NCBI RefSeq assembly: GCF_025399895.1
Contig: NZ_JAODUA010000026.1
Span: forward strand, 1 to 64,000
Direction: 5' to 3'
DNA: 64,000 bases
Source: Streptomyces sp. ASQP_92
GTDB taxonomy: Bacteria; Actinomycetota; Actinomycetes; Streptomycetales; Streptomycetaceae
Under the pieces are notes generated by a model that searched no databases, had not been told where the DNA came from, and was given only the letters and a program-made list of their open reading frames with translations. Positions 42,104 to 51,289 of this stretch are shown here, in pieces (within the stretch, counting starts at the first letter, position 1; each line of letters opens with the position of its first letter). The position numbers and the translations under genes were made by a program.

Positions 42104-42324
42104 GGGGTGATTGGTCTCAGCGGCCGTGGTGGGGGCTCGGGGGGTCTTCCCCGCCACGGCCGTCATGCCCTACAACGCCCGGCCGCCGCGGGCGGTTACG
42201 GCGGCGGGGGCACCGCACATTCCTTCGTTCGGCCCAGTGGGGCCCGACCCCTGTTGCCGGGGCCGGTTCGCCGCATTTGACTCGGTTGCGCAGAGTCCTG
42301 CGCGCACCCGGAGGTACGGCAACG

Positions 42325-43113
42325 ATGCTCTCGGCCAAGAGTCTGTTCCAGGAGATCCTCGACAACGACGAGTCGTTCCGCCTCTTCTGCTCCATCGCGG
42401 CCGGCGGCGAGTCCCAGGGCGGCTGGGAGAACGGCCGGATCGCCGCCCTCCTGCCCCCGGAGTGCCGCGCCCTCGCTCCCAAGGTGGCCCGGCACGGCGC
42501 CGACGAGGACAAGCACGGGCGGATCTTCCACGCGCTGATGAAGAAGCGCGGCCTGAGCGCCGTCGACGTACCCGACGACACCAACTACACGATGCTGCTC
42601 GAACGGCTCGGCATCGGACTCGGCCACGCGCGGCTCAGGAGCGAGGAGCCGCTCACCGAACGGGATGTCGTGGTCTACCTCGCACACAGCCGCGTCACCG
42701 AGCAGCGCGCCTCGGAACAGATGGAGCTGCTGTGCAAGCACTTCGGCACCGATCCCGACCTGGGGCGCGCGGTGCGGATGATCTCCGCCGACGAGGACAA
42801 CCATCTGGCGTACTGCCACGAGGAGTTGCTGCGGCTGGCCCGCGCCGGACATGGGCCCGCGATCCAGCGGGCGCTGCGCCGCTGCGCGCTCGCCGAGATC
42901 CGCGTGTACCGCGATGTCAGCCTCGCCGTCATGGCCCACATGGGCCGCATCCTCGGCTGGCCGAGCTCCAGGGCGAGGCTCCTGGCAGCGGGCATCCACG
43001 CCGTGTACGCCTACGAACGCCTCGCGGGGTGGCGGCGGATGGTGAGCCTCGCCATGCCGCAGCGGCGCGACGCGCTCGGCGGCCCGCCCCTGCCCGCGCC
43101 CGGCTTCGCGTGA
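42325..43113 (+). CDS. Ferritin-like di-iron protein
   Basis: A 262-residue four-helix-bundle protein. Two helices carry ExxH-like motifs, HGADEDKHGRIF and ISADEDNHLAYCHEE, with further Glu in SRVTEQRASEQMELL, as in ferritin-like/rubrerythrin folds. Function is unknown; members in Streptomyces are core genes. A good GGAGG precedes ATG 42325. Its stop codon directly abuts the stop of the convergent corA. Confidence 0.82.
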   Translation: MLSAKSLFQEILDNDESFRLFCSIAAGGESQGGWENGRIAALLPPECRALAPKVARHGADEDKHGRIFHALMKKRGLSAVDVPDDTNYTMLLERLGIGLGHARLRSEEPLTERDVVVYLAHSRVTEQRASEQMELLCKHFGTDPDLGRAVRMISADEDNHLAYCHEELLRLARAGHGPAIQRALRRCALAEIRVYRDVSLAVMAHMGRILGWPSSRARLLAAGIHAVYAYERLAGWRRMVSLAMPQRRDALGGPPLPAPGFA

Positions 43114-44100
43114 CTACAGCCAGCCGCGCCGCTTGAACAGGCCGTACAGACCGGCTTCCAGGAGCACCATCAGCACGATCAGCGCCGGATAGCTCCATGC
43201 CCAGTGCAGTTCGGGCATGTGGTCGAAGTTCATGCCGTAGACGCCGGCCAGCATCGTGGGGACCGCCGCCATCGCCGCCCACGCCGAAATCTTCCGCATG
43301 TCGTCGTTCTGGCGGACGCTCACCTGCGCCAGATGTGCCGAGAGGATGTCCGAGAGCAGCCGGTCCAGGCCCTCCACCGCCTCGTTGGTCCGCATCAGAT
43401 GGTCGTCCACGTCACGGAAGAACGGCTGGGACTCGGCGTTCACGAACGGCACGCCCGCACTCGCGAGGCGCTGCACCGGCTGCGCCAGCGGGCCGGTCGC
43501 CCGGCGGAACTCCTGGAGCTGCCGCTTGAACGTGTAGATCCGCGACGCGGTGTCCTTCGTGTCGCGGCCGCCCGAGGGCGAGAAGATCTGCGCCTCCAGC
43601 TCCTCCAGGTCGTTCTGGAGCTCGGCCGCCACCTCCGTGTAGTGGTCGACGACCGCGTCGCTCACCGCGTACAGGACCGTCGTGGGCCCGTGCTTGAGCA
43701 GCTCGGGCTCCGACTCCAGGCGTCGGCGCACCGCCTTGAGCGGCGCGCCCTCACCATGCCGCACGGTCACCACGAAACCGTCGCCGACGAACAGCATCAG
43801 CTCGCCGGAGGAGACGGTGTCGCTCTGCGGCTCGTACACGACCGGCTTGAGGACCATGAACAGCGAGTCGTCGTAGACCTCCAGCTTGGGCCTCTGGTGG
43901 GCCTTGAGGGCGTCCTCCACGGCCAGCGGGTGCAGCCCGAACTCGGTGCTGACCAGCTCGAACTCCTCCTCCGTCGGCTCATGGAGTCCCACCCAGAGGA
44001 AGCTGTCACCTTCGGCGCGCGCCTGGCGGAGGGCGTCCGAGAAATCCTCCGGGCCCTCGGTGCGGCGGCCGCCGTGGTAGATGGCGCAGTCAACGATCAT
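43114..44100 (-). CDS. corA: CorA-family magnesium/divalent-cation channel
   Basis: A 328-residue CorA protein: soluble N-terminal funnel, long helix, and two C-terminal transmembrane helices with the selectivity motif YGMNFDHMPEL between them. ATG 44100 is preferred to ATG 44109 because GGGAG lies 10 bases upstream of the former and only one base from the latter. The tail ends FKRRGWL. Confidence 0.92.
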   Translation of the reverse strand: MIVDCAIYHGGRRTEGPEDFSDALRQARAEGDSFLWVGLHEPTEEEFELVSTEFGLHPLAVEDALKAHQRPKLEVYDDSLFMVLKPVVYEPQSDTVSSGELMLFVGDGFVVTVRHGEGAPLKAVRRRLESEPELLKHGPTTVLYAVSDAVVDHYTEVAAELQNDLEELEAQIFSPSGGRDTKDTASRIYTFKRQLQEFRRATGPLAQPVQRLASAGVPFVNAESQPFFRDVDDHLMRTNEAVEGLDRLLSDILSAHLAQVSVRQNDDMRKISAWAAMAAVPTMLAGVYGMNFDHMPELHWAWSYPALIVLMVLLEAGLYGLFKRRGWL

Positions 44101-44168
44101 TGCGCGCATTCTCCCGTGAAAGGGAGCCGCCCGCACCCGAGGGAGACCGGCCGCCTAGGCTGACGACC

Positions 44169-44855
44169 ATGGCCACGCTGATCCTCGTACGTCACGGACG
44201 TTCCACCGCCAACACGGCGGGGGTGCTGGCCGGCTGGACGCCGGGCGTCGCCCTCGACGAGCGCGGCAACGCCCAGGCCGCCGCCCTGCCCGGCCGGCTC
44301 GCGGGGGTGCCGCTCGCCGCCGTCGTCACCAGCCCCCTGCAACGCTGCCGGGAGACCGTGCGGCCGCTCCTCGACGCCCGCCCCGGCCTGCCGCTGCACC
44401 CCGAGGACCTGATCGGCGAGTGCCACTACGGCGACTGGTCGGGCCGCCCGCTCGCCGAGCTCTCCACCGAACCGCTGATGGAGGTCGTGCAGCAGCACCC
44501 CTCCCACGCGGCCTTCCCGGGCGGCGAGTCGATGCGCGCGATGCAGTCCCGCGCGGTCGGTGCCGTACGGGACTGGAACGAGCGGATCGAGACCGAGCAC
44601 GGTCCCGACGCGGTCTACGCCATGTGCTCGCACGGCGACATCATCAAGTCCGTGGTGGCGGACGCCCTCGGTATGCATCTCGACCTCTTTCAGCGCATCT
44701 CGGTGGAACCGTGTTCCCTCACCGTGATCCGCTACACCCGTCTGCGGCCCTACCTGGTCCGCCTCGGCGACACCGGGGACCTCGCCTCGCTGATGCCGCG
44801 CGCGACCCCCGCGGAGGAACAGGCCGAGGTCGGTGGCGGTGCGGGAGCACCGTGA
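44169..44855 (+). CDS. Histidine phosphatase superfamily protein (MSMEG_4193-type phosphomutase)
   Basis: A 228-residue protein with the RHG motif LILVRHGRSTANTAG, Arg in SPLQRCRET and the second His in MCSHGDIIKSV. In actinobacteria this family is regularly linked to the DUF3090 and HipA-like genes that follow here and to mshC; the physiological substrate is unknown. No good ribosome binding site is seen before ATG 44169. Confidence 0.87.
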   Translation: MATLILVRHGRSTANTAGVLAGWTPGVALDERGNAQAAALPGRLAGVPLAAVVTSPLQRCRETVRPLLDARPGLPLHPEDLIGECHYGDWSGRPLAELSTEPLMEVVQQHPSHAAFPGGESMRAMQSRAVGAVRDWNERIETEHGPDAVYAMCSHGDIIKSVVADALGMHLDLFQRISVEPCSLTVIRYTRLRPYLVRLGDTGDLASLMPRATPAEEQAEVGGGAGAP

Positions 44856-44938
44856 TCGCTCGGCGCAGTAGGGTGGACGCGCCGAAAACCGCTGCTCCAA
44901 CTCCGCCTGCTCCAACTCCGAACTAGGGAGACCAGAAC

Positions 44939-45529
44939 GTGTCCCGTCAGGTGTTCTTCTACGACCCGCCGGACCGTTTCGTGGCCGGCACGGTCGGGCT
45001 CCCCGGGCGCCGGACGTTCTTCCTCCAGGCGTCCGCGGGCAGTCGCACCACCAGCGTCGCCCTGGAGAAGACCCAGGTCGCCGCGCTCGCCGAGCGCATC
45101 GACGAGCTCCTCGACGAGGTCGTGCGCCGGACCGGAGGAAACGCTCCTGTGCCCGCGGTGGCCCCGCCGGACGTCACCGACAGCGCGCCGCTCGACTCTC
45201 CCGTCGAGGAGGAGTTCCGGGTCGGCACCATGGCGCTGGCCTGGGACGGCGACGAGCAGCGCATGATCATCGAGGCGCAGGCCCTGGTCGAGCTGGACGC
45301 CGACACCGAGGACGACCTCGCCGAGGCCGAGGAGCGGATGCTCCAGGACGAGGAGAACGGCCCGCCGATGCTGCGGGTGCGCCTGACCGGAGCCCAGGCC
45401 CGGGCCTTCGCCAAGCGGGCCCTCGACGTCGTGAACGCGGGCCGCCCGCCCTGCCCGCTGTGCAGCCTCCCGCTCGACCCGGAAGGACACGTATGCCCGC
45501 GCCAGAACGGATACCGCCGCGGAGCCTGA
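44939..45529 (+). CDS. DUF3090 family protein
   Basis: A 196-residue protein starting MSRQVFFYDPPDRFVAGTVG, with a C-terminal zinc-ribbon-like CPLCSLPLDPEGHVC. It is a conserved actinobacterial family always near the phosphatase and the HipA-like protein; no activity is known. GTG 44939 follows TAGGGAG. Its end overlaps the next gene by 37 bases. Confidence 0.87.
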   Translation: MSRQVFFYDPPDRFVAGTVGLPGRRTFFLQASAGSRTTSVALEKTQVAALAERIDELLDEVVRRTGGNAPVPAVAPPDVTDSAPLDSPVEEEFRVGTMALAWDGDEQRMIIEAQALVELDADTEDDLAEAEERMLQDEENGPPMLRVRLTGAQARAFAKRALDVVNAGRPPCPLCSLPLDPEGHVCPRQNGYRRGA

Positions 45530-46314
45530 CCGCGACCGAGCTCCTCACCCGGGGTGAGCTCACCGTCCTCGGGCAGATCCGTGAGGCGTCCAACGCGGTC
45601 CTGTACTGCTCGGTGGCGTACGGGGACGAGAGCGCGGAGTGCGTCTACAAGCCCGTCGCGGGGGAGCGGCCCCTGTGGGACTTCCCCGACGGCACGCTCG
45701 CCCAGCGCGAGGTCGCCGCGTACGAGGTATCGCGCGCGATCGGCTGGGACCTCGTGCCCCCCACCGTGCTGCGGGACGGGCCCTACGGCGAGGGCATGGT
45801 CCAGCTCTGGATCGAGACGGCGGAGGGCGACTCCGGGCTGCTGGCTCTCGTCGAGGACGAGGAGCCGGCCGAGGGCTGGAAGGCCGTGGGGTTCGCGGAG
45901 GTCGGCGAGGGCCGCACCGCGCTGCTCGTGCACGCCGACGACGAGCGGCTGCGGCGGCTCGCCGTGCTCGACGCGGTGATCAACAACGGGGATCGCAAGG
46001 GCGGGCATCTGCTTCCCGCGCCCGACGGGCGGCTGTACGGGATCGACCACGGGGTCACGTTCAACGTGGACGACAAGTTGCGGACGCTGCTGTGGGGGTG
46101 GGCGGGTGAGCCGCTCACCTCGGAGGCGGTGGGCGCCCTGAAGGGCCTGGCCGAGGCCCTTCGACCCCGGGAGCCGTTGGCGGTGCGGCTTGCTTCGCTG
46201 ATCACGGGGGCGGAGGTCGAGGCGGTGCGGGCGCGGGTTTCGACCCTGCTGTCCTCCGGGGCCCACCCCGTCCCCTCGGGCGACTGGCCCCCCATCCCCT
46301 GGCCACCCATCTAG
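45493..46314 (+). CDS. HipA/PI3-4-kinase-like protein (SCO1664 family)
   Basis: A 273-residue protein kinase-like fold. The catalytic-loop equivalent is LDAVINNGDRKGGHLL and the metal-binding equivalent is YGIDHGVTFN; CVYKPVAGERPLWDFP near residue 50 holds the ATP-binding Lys. It shares a 37-bp overlap with the DUF3090 gene, and GGAAGGA precedes ATG 45493. It may phosphorylate a protein or a lipid-like substrate; nothing in the sequence fixes this. Confidence 0.84.
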   Translation: MPAPERIPPRSLTATELLTRGELTVLGQIREASNAVLYCSVAYGDESAECVYKPVAGERPLWDFPDGTLAQREVAAYEVSRAIGWDLVPPTVLRDGPYGEGMVQLWIETAEGDSGLLALVEDEEPAEGWKAVGFAEVGEGRTALLVHADDERLRRLAVLDAVINNGDRKGGHLLPAPDGRLYGIDHGVTFNVDDKLRTLLWGWAGEPLTSEAVGALKGLAEALRPREPLAVRLASLITGAEVEAVRARVSTLLSSGAHPVPSGDWPPIPWPPI

Positions 46315-46829
46315 CCCACCGGTGCGGCGGCGGGCCTTCGGGTGCGGGCCGTGCTCGCCTTTTGCGCAGTTCCCCGCGCCCCTGAACCCCCGGTCGTGTG
46401 CGGACCGTGGTCGCTTTTCGCGCAGTTCCCCGTGCCCCTGGACGGCCTTCGGTCTGCGGACCGTGCGCGCTTGCTCGCGCAGTTCCCCGCGCCCCCAAAC
46501 CCCCGGTCGTGTGCGGACCGTGCCCGCCTCTCGCGCAGTTCCCCGCGCCCCCAAGGAAGGCCTTCGTCTGCGAGCTGTGCCCGCCTCTCGCGCAGTTCCC
46601 CGCGCCCCCAAGAACGGCCTTCGTGTGCGGGCTGTGGTCGCTTCTCGCGCAGTTCCCCGCGCCCCTTGGCGGCGCTGGTGCTGGGCCGCATCGGGCCAGC
46701 CAGCCCGTCCGGCGATTGAGGACGAGCGCCCTTGAGGCGCGATACGGGGGCTGGGGCGAAAGCCCCAGGATTTGGCCAAGAGCGGGATCCGGTTCGTATC
46801 CGGAACGTGCGTCCGGTTACGCTCAAGGC
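46315..46829. repeat. Composite intergenic repeat element, copy 3 (largest array)
   Basis: No gene is seen. GCGCAGTTCCCCGCGCC-type motifs start at 46364, 46420, 46477, 46533, 46590 and 46647, spacings 56, 57, 56, 57, 57. They are followed by the conserved cluster at 46692-46742 (CAGCCCGTCCGGCG and GAGGACGAGCGCCCTTGAGG) and a tetraloop hairpin CTGGGGC-GAAA-GCCCCAG at 46751-46768, i.e. the same order as copies 1 and 2. A -10-like TACGCT at 46818-46823 is six bases from the mshC ATG. Confidence 0.87.
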
Positions 46830-48059
46830 ATGCATGCCTGGCCCGCTTCTGAGGTCCCCGCCCTGCCCGGCAAGGGCCGCGACCTCCGGATCCACGACAC
46901 CGCGACCGGCGGACTGGTCTCCCTCGACCCCGGTCCCGTCGCCCGTATCTACGTCTGCGGGATCACCCCGTACGACGCGACCCATATGGGTCACGCGGCG
47001 ACTTACAACGCGTTCGACCTCGTTCAGCGCGTGTGGCTCGACACCAAGCGGCAGGTTCACTATGTCCAGAACGTGACGGACGTGGACGACCCCCTCCTGG
47101 AGCGAGCCATCCGCGATGGCAAGGACTGGGTCGAGCTCGCCGAGGGCGAGACCGCGCTGTTCCGCGAGGACATGACCGCCCTGCGCCTGCTCCCCCCGCA
47201 GCACTACATCGGCGCCGTCGAGGCGATACCCGGAATCGTCCCGCTCGTCGAGCGGCTCCGGGACGCGGGCGCGGCGTACGAGCTCGAAGGGGACGTGTAC
47301 TTCTCCGTCGAGAGCGACCCGCACTTCGGCGGTGTCTCGCACTACGACACCGAGGTCATGAGGGCGCTGTCCGCCGAGCGCGGCGGCGACCCCGAGCGGC
47401 CCGGCAAGAAGAACCCGCTGGACCCGATGTTGTGGATGGCCGCCCGCGAGGGCGAGCCGAGCTGGGACGGCGCCTCGCTCGGCCGCGGCCGCCCCGGCTG
47501 GCACATCGAGTGCGTCGCCATCGCCCTCGACCACCTCGGGATGGGCTTCGACGTGCAGGGCGGCGGCTCCGACCTCGTCTTCCCGCACCACGAGATGGGC
47601 GCCTCGCACGCCCAGGCGCTGACCGGCGAGCACCCCTTCGCCAAGGCGTACGTACACGCCGGCATGGTCGCTCTGGACGGCGAGAAGATGTCCAAGTCCA
47701 AGGGCAACCTCGTATTCGTCTCGAAGCTGCGCCGCGACGGCGTCGACCCGGCCGCCATCCGCCTCTCGCTGCTCGCCCACCACTACCGGGCGGACTGGGA
47801 GTGGACCGACCAGGTGCTCCAGGACGCCGTCGAGCGCCTCGGACGCTGGCGGGCCGCCGTGTCCCGGCCCGACGGTCCGTCCGCTGACGCGCTCGTCGAG
47901 GAGGTCCGCGAGGCCCTCGCCAACGACCTGGACGCCCCCGCGGCGCTCGCCGCCGTCGACCGCTGGGCCGCGCGGCAGGACGCGGAGGGCGGTACGGACG
48001 AGGCCGCCCCCGGACTCGTGTCCCGCACGGTCGACGCCCTGCTCGGCGTCGCCCTGTAG
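46830..48059 (+). CDS. mshC: Cysteine:glucosaminyl-inositol ligase MshC (mycothiol synthesis)
   Basis: A 409-residue class-I-tRNA-synthetase-like ligase that joins cysteine to GlcN-inositol with ATP in the third step of mycothiol synthesis. The zinc ligand Cys43 in YVCGITPYD, the HIGH motif HMGH (52-55), the second zinc Cys in GWHIECVA with the HH of FPHHEMG, and KMSKS (286-290) are all present. The short C terminus lacks the anticodon-binding domain of cysteinyl-tRNA synthetase. ATG 46830 has only AAGG two bases away, so a leaderless transcript is likely. Confidence 0.94.
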   Translation: MHAWPASEVPALPGKGRDLRIHDTATGGLVSLDPGPVARIYVCGITPYDATHMGHAATYNAFDLVQRVWLDTKRQVHYVQNVTDVDDPLLERAIRDGKDWVELAEGETALFREDMTALRLLPPQHYIGAVEAIPGIVPLVERLRDAGAAYELEGDVYFSVESDPHFGGVSHYDTEVMRALSAERGGDPERPGKKNPLDPMLWMAAREGEPSWDGASLGRGRPGWHIECVAIALDHLGMGFDVQGGGSDLVFPHHEMGASHAQALTGEHPFAKAYVHAGMVALDGEKMSKSKGNLVFVSKLRRDGVDPAAIRLSLLAHHYRADWEWTDQVLQDAVERLGRWRAAVSRPDGPSADALVEEVREALANDLDAPAALAAVDRWAARQDAEGGTDEAAPGLVSRTVDALLGVAL

Positions 48060-48078
48060 CGCCAACGCGCCGACCCCG

Positions 48079-48123
48079 AACCGCCCTTGGACTTCTCGTG
48101 AGTCCGGGGGCGGTTTCGTTTTT
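48079..48123 (+). terminator. Terminator after mshC
   Basis: AACCGCCC (48079-48086) and GGACT (48089-48093) pair with AGTCC (48101-48105) and GGGCGGTT (48108-48115); TTTCGTTTTT follows, an unusually U-rich tail for this genome. Confidence 0.9.
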
Positions 48124-48173
48124 CCTGGGCCCACCCCATGGTCCGATGCTCGTTCATGCGCTAAACACGCTCT

Positions 48174-51100
48174 ATGCAATCACCAATACGCACGAGAGCG
48201 GCTCTCGTCGGAGCGGCCGTGCTCGGTCTGCTCGCGGTGTTCGCGGGTCCCGGCAGCGCCCGGGCCGACGTCGCGACCGACCCGCCGACCGATACCTCCG
48301 TGGGTGACGTGACCGGCTTCGAGGCCACGTCCGGCTCCGTCTTCACGCTGCGCGCGGGCGCGGCCGAGGCGCGCGTCAGCTTCGTCACGGACGACACCTT
48401 CCGCATCGAACTCGCCCCGGACGGCGACTTCACCGACCCGGCCGGCGCCGACATCGTCCTGCCGCAGGGCACGCCGCCCGCCACCCGCTGGAAGGACAGG
48501 GGAGACCGCTATGAGCTGAGTACCGCCAAGGTCACCCTGCGCGCCTTCAAGTCCCCGCTGCGCTTCGCCCTGTCCAAGGCGGACGGCACCCTGCTCTGGT
48601 CCGAGACCAATCCGCTGAGCTGGACCAAGGACACCACCACCCAGACCCTGTCCCGGGGCGCCACCGAGCAGTTCTTCGGCGCCGGCATGCAGAACGGCCG
48701 CGGCAACACCTCGCACCGCGACCACACGGTCCAGGTCGGCGTCGACGACAACTGGAACGACGGCGGCCACCCCAACTCGGTGCCGTTCTACCTCTCGACG
48801 GCCGGATACGGCGTCTTCCGCAACACGTACGCCCCCAATACGTACGTCTTCGGGCAGCCCGTCACCGCGAGCGCCAGGGAACACCGCTTCGACGCCTACT
48901 ACTTCGCGGGCGATGCCAAGCATGTCGTCGGGGACTACACCCAGTTGACGGGGAAGCCGTTCCTGCCGCCGGTGTACGGACTCGAACCCGGCGACTCGGA
49001 CTGCTATCTGCACAACGCCAACCGCGGTGAGCGTCACACCCTGGACGCGGTCGCGATCGCTGACGCGTACAAGGCCCAGGACATGCCCAACGGCTGGATG
49101 CTGGTCAACGACGGCTACGGCTGCGGCTACGAGAACCTTCCCGAGACCAGTGCCGGTCTCCAGAAGGACGCCATGCACATGGGTCTGTGGACCGAGGACG
49201 GCCTCGACAAGCTCGCCGACCAGGTCAAGGCGGGCCAGCGCGTCGCCAAGCTCGACGTCGCCTGGGTCGGCGACGGGTACAAGCACGCCCTCGACGGCTG
49301 CAAGGCGGCCTACCAGGGCATCGAGGCCAACAGCGGCGCCCGCGGCTTCACGTGGGCGCCGGAGAGCTGGGCGGGCGCCCAGCGCTGCGGCGTCCAGTGG
49401 TCCGGCGACCAGTCGGGCAGCTGGGACTACATCCGCTGGCAGATCCCGACCTACGCGGGCGCGACGCTCTCCGGGTTCGCCTACACCAGCGGTGACATCG
49501 ACGGCATCTTCGGCGGCAGCGCCAGGACGTACACCCGCGACCTCCAGTGGAAGTCGTTCCTGCCCGCCGTGATGACCATGGACGGCTGGGCCGCGAGCGA
49601 CAAGCAGCCCTACCGGAACGGCGAGCCCTACACGTCGATCAACCGGAGCTATCTGAAGCTCAAGGAGTCGCTGCTGCCGTACATGTACTCCTACGCCCAC
49701 GAGGCCACCACCACCGGCGTGGGGCCGGTCCGCCCCCTGGCGCTCGAATACCCCGACGACCCGAAGGCGGCGACCGACGCCGCCAAGTACGAGTTCCTGA
49801 CCGGCGAGGACTTCCTCGTCGCGCCCGTCTACCAGGACACGACCGTACGCGACGGGATCTATCTGCCGCAGGGCACCTGGATCGACTACTGGAGCGGGCG
49901 CACCTACCAGGGCCCGACCACCGTCAACGGCTACAGCGCGCCGCTCGACACCCTGCCCCTGTTCGTGAAGGCCGGGGCCGCCGTGCCGATGTGGCCCGGC
50001 ATCCGCTCCTATCAGGACCGCACCAGTGACTCGTCGTTGGCCTGGGACATCTATCCCCAGGGTCGCTCGTCCTTCCAGCTGTACGAGGACGACGGGGTGA
50101 CCCGCGCCCATCGGACCGGCGCCTTCGCCACCCAGCGCGCCGACGTCGTCGCGCCGTTGCGGGGGCCGGGCGATGTGAGCGTCCAACTCGGGGCATCTCA
50201 AGGGCAGTTCACCGGAAAGCAGAGCACGCGGCCGTACCGGTTCACGGTGCACACCGGGAGCGCGCCCGCCTCGGTGGAGGTCCAGGGGCGCAAGCTCGGG
50301 CGCCTCGCGTCGAAGGCCGCGTACGACAAGGCCACCACGGGCTGGTTCTACGACGCGGGCGACCGGGGCGGCGTGGTCCAGGTGAAGACCGCGAGCCTGC
50401 GCACGGACCGGGCGTTCGAGGTGCGGCTCAAGGACACCAGCGCCGTGGGCGGCAGGACTCCCGGCGCCGCCCTCACGCTCGCCGCGCCCGCCGGGCAGGA
50501 ACTCGCGGCGGGCGCCCCCGCAACGGTGGCCGTGGACGTCACCGCCGGGAGTGCGGACGCCACCGGCGTGCGGGTGTCCCTCGCCGCGCCGGCCGGGTGG
50601 ACCGTCACCCCGCCACCCGCGCTCGACCGGATCCCGGCCGGGACCACCCGGCGCGTCGAGGTGGCAGTGACCCCCGCCAAGGACGCCACGCCGGGCGAGA
50701 CAACCCTGACCGTCAACTCCGCGTACGGGGGCGGCAGTTCAGAGCAACGGATCGCGGTCTCCGTGATGCCCGCGCCACCCTCGGGCGACAGCTGGGCCAG
50801 TGACCTGGTGTGGCTGACGTCGGCCAACGGATACGGGCCGCCCGAACGCGACCGCTCCAACGGCGAGTGGGGGGCCGCCGACGGCCATCCCCTCACGCTC
50901 GCGGGCACCACCTACGCCAAGGGCATCGGGGCCCACGCCGACTCCGACATCGAGGTCTACACCGGCGGCCGGTGCGGCGCCTTCACCGCCGACGTCGGCA
51001 TCGACGACGAGATCAACGGCTACGGGGAGGTGGCGTTCTCCGTCGAGGCGGACGGCAAGGTGCTGTGGACCTCGCCGAAGGTGACCGGGGCCTCGGCGAC

Positions 51101-51221
51101 GGTGGCGGTGAACGTTCCGCTCGGCGGGGCGCGCCATGTCCATCTGCGGGTCACCGACACCAACAACTCCAAGTCAGGGGACCACGGCGACTGGGCCGGT
51201 GCGACGTTCCACTGCGCCTAG
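48174..51221 (+). CDS. Secreted GH31 glycosidase with NPCBM domain
   Basis: A 1015-residue exported enzyme. A signal peptide ends near residue 33 (GSARADV). The GH31 barrel follows: nucleophile Asp361 in KLDVAWVGDGY and acid/base Asp412 in WSGDQSGSW, then TSGDIDGIFGG. After residue 680 come a beta-sandwich, a NEW1-type domain (DVTAGSADATGVRVSLAAPA) and a C-terminal NPCBM domain (GIGAHADSDIEVY, ending FHCA). The nucleophile context and the accessory domains favour alpha-galactosidase- or alpha-glucosidase-type activity on plant or glycoprotein sugars. It sits between core genes mshC and the PAC2 gene and looks like a later addition. Confidence 0.86.
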   Translation: MQSPIRTRAALVGAAVLGLLAVFAGPGSARADVATDPPTDTSVGDVTGFEATSGSVFTLRAGAAEARVSFVTDDTFRIELAPDGDFTDPAGADIVLPQGTPPATRWKDRGDRYELSTAKVTLRAFKSPLRFALSKADGTLLWSETNPLSWTKDTTTQTLSRGATEQFFGAGMQNGRGNTSHRDHTVQVGVDDNWNDGGHPNSVPFYLSTAGYGVFRNTYAPNTYVFGQPVTASAREHRFDAYYFAGDAKHVVGDYTQLTGKPFLPPVYGLEPGDSDCYLHNANRGERHTLDAVAIADAYKAQDMPNGWMLVNDGYGCGYENLPETSAGLQKDAMHMGLWTEDGLDKLADQVKAGQRVAKLDVAWVGDGYKHALDGCKAAYQGIEANSGARGFTWAPESWAGAQRCGVQWSGDQSGSWDYIRWQIPTYAGATLSGFAYTSGDIDGIFGGSARTYTRDLQWKSFLPAVMTMDGWAASDKQPYRNGEPYTSINRSYLKLKESLLPYMYSYAHEATTTGVGPVRPLALEYPDDPKAATDAAKYEFLTGEDFLVAPVYQDTTVRDGIYLPQGTWIDYWSGRTYQGPTTVNGYSAPLDTLPLFVKAGAAVPMWPGIRSYQDRTSDSSLAWDIYPQGRSSFQLYEDDGVTRAHRTGAFATQRADVVAPLRGPGDVSVQLGASQGQFTGKQSTRPYRFTVHTGSAPASVEVQGRKLGRLASKAAYDKATTGWFYDAGDRGGVVQVKTASLRTDRAFEVRLKDTSAVGGRTPGAALTLAAPAGQELAAGAPATVAVDVTAGSADATGVRVSLAAPAGWTVTPPPALDRIPAGTTRRVEVAVTPAKDATPGETTLTVNSAYGGGSSEQRIAVSVMPAPPSGDSWASDLVWLTSANGYGPPERDRSNGEWGAADGHPLTLAGTTYAKGIGAHADSDIEVYTGGRCGAFTADVGIDDEINGYGEVAFSVEADGKVLWTSPKVTGASATVAVNVPLGGARHVHLRVTDTNNSKSGDHGDWAGATFHCA

Positions 51222-51289
51222 CCGTCGGCGGGCGCCGGGCGGGGTCGTCCCCGTCCGGCGCCCGCCGTGCGGGAGCGCGAGCCGGCGTG

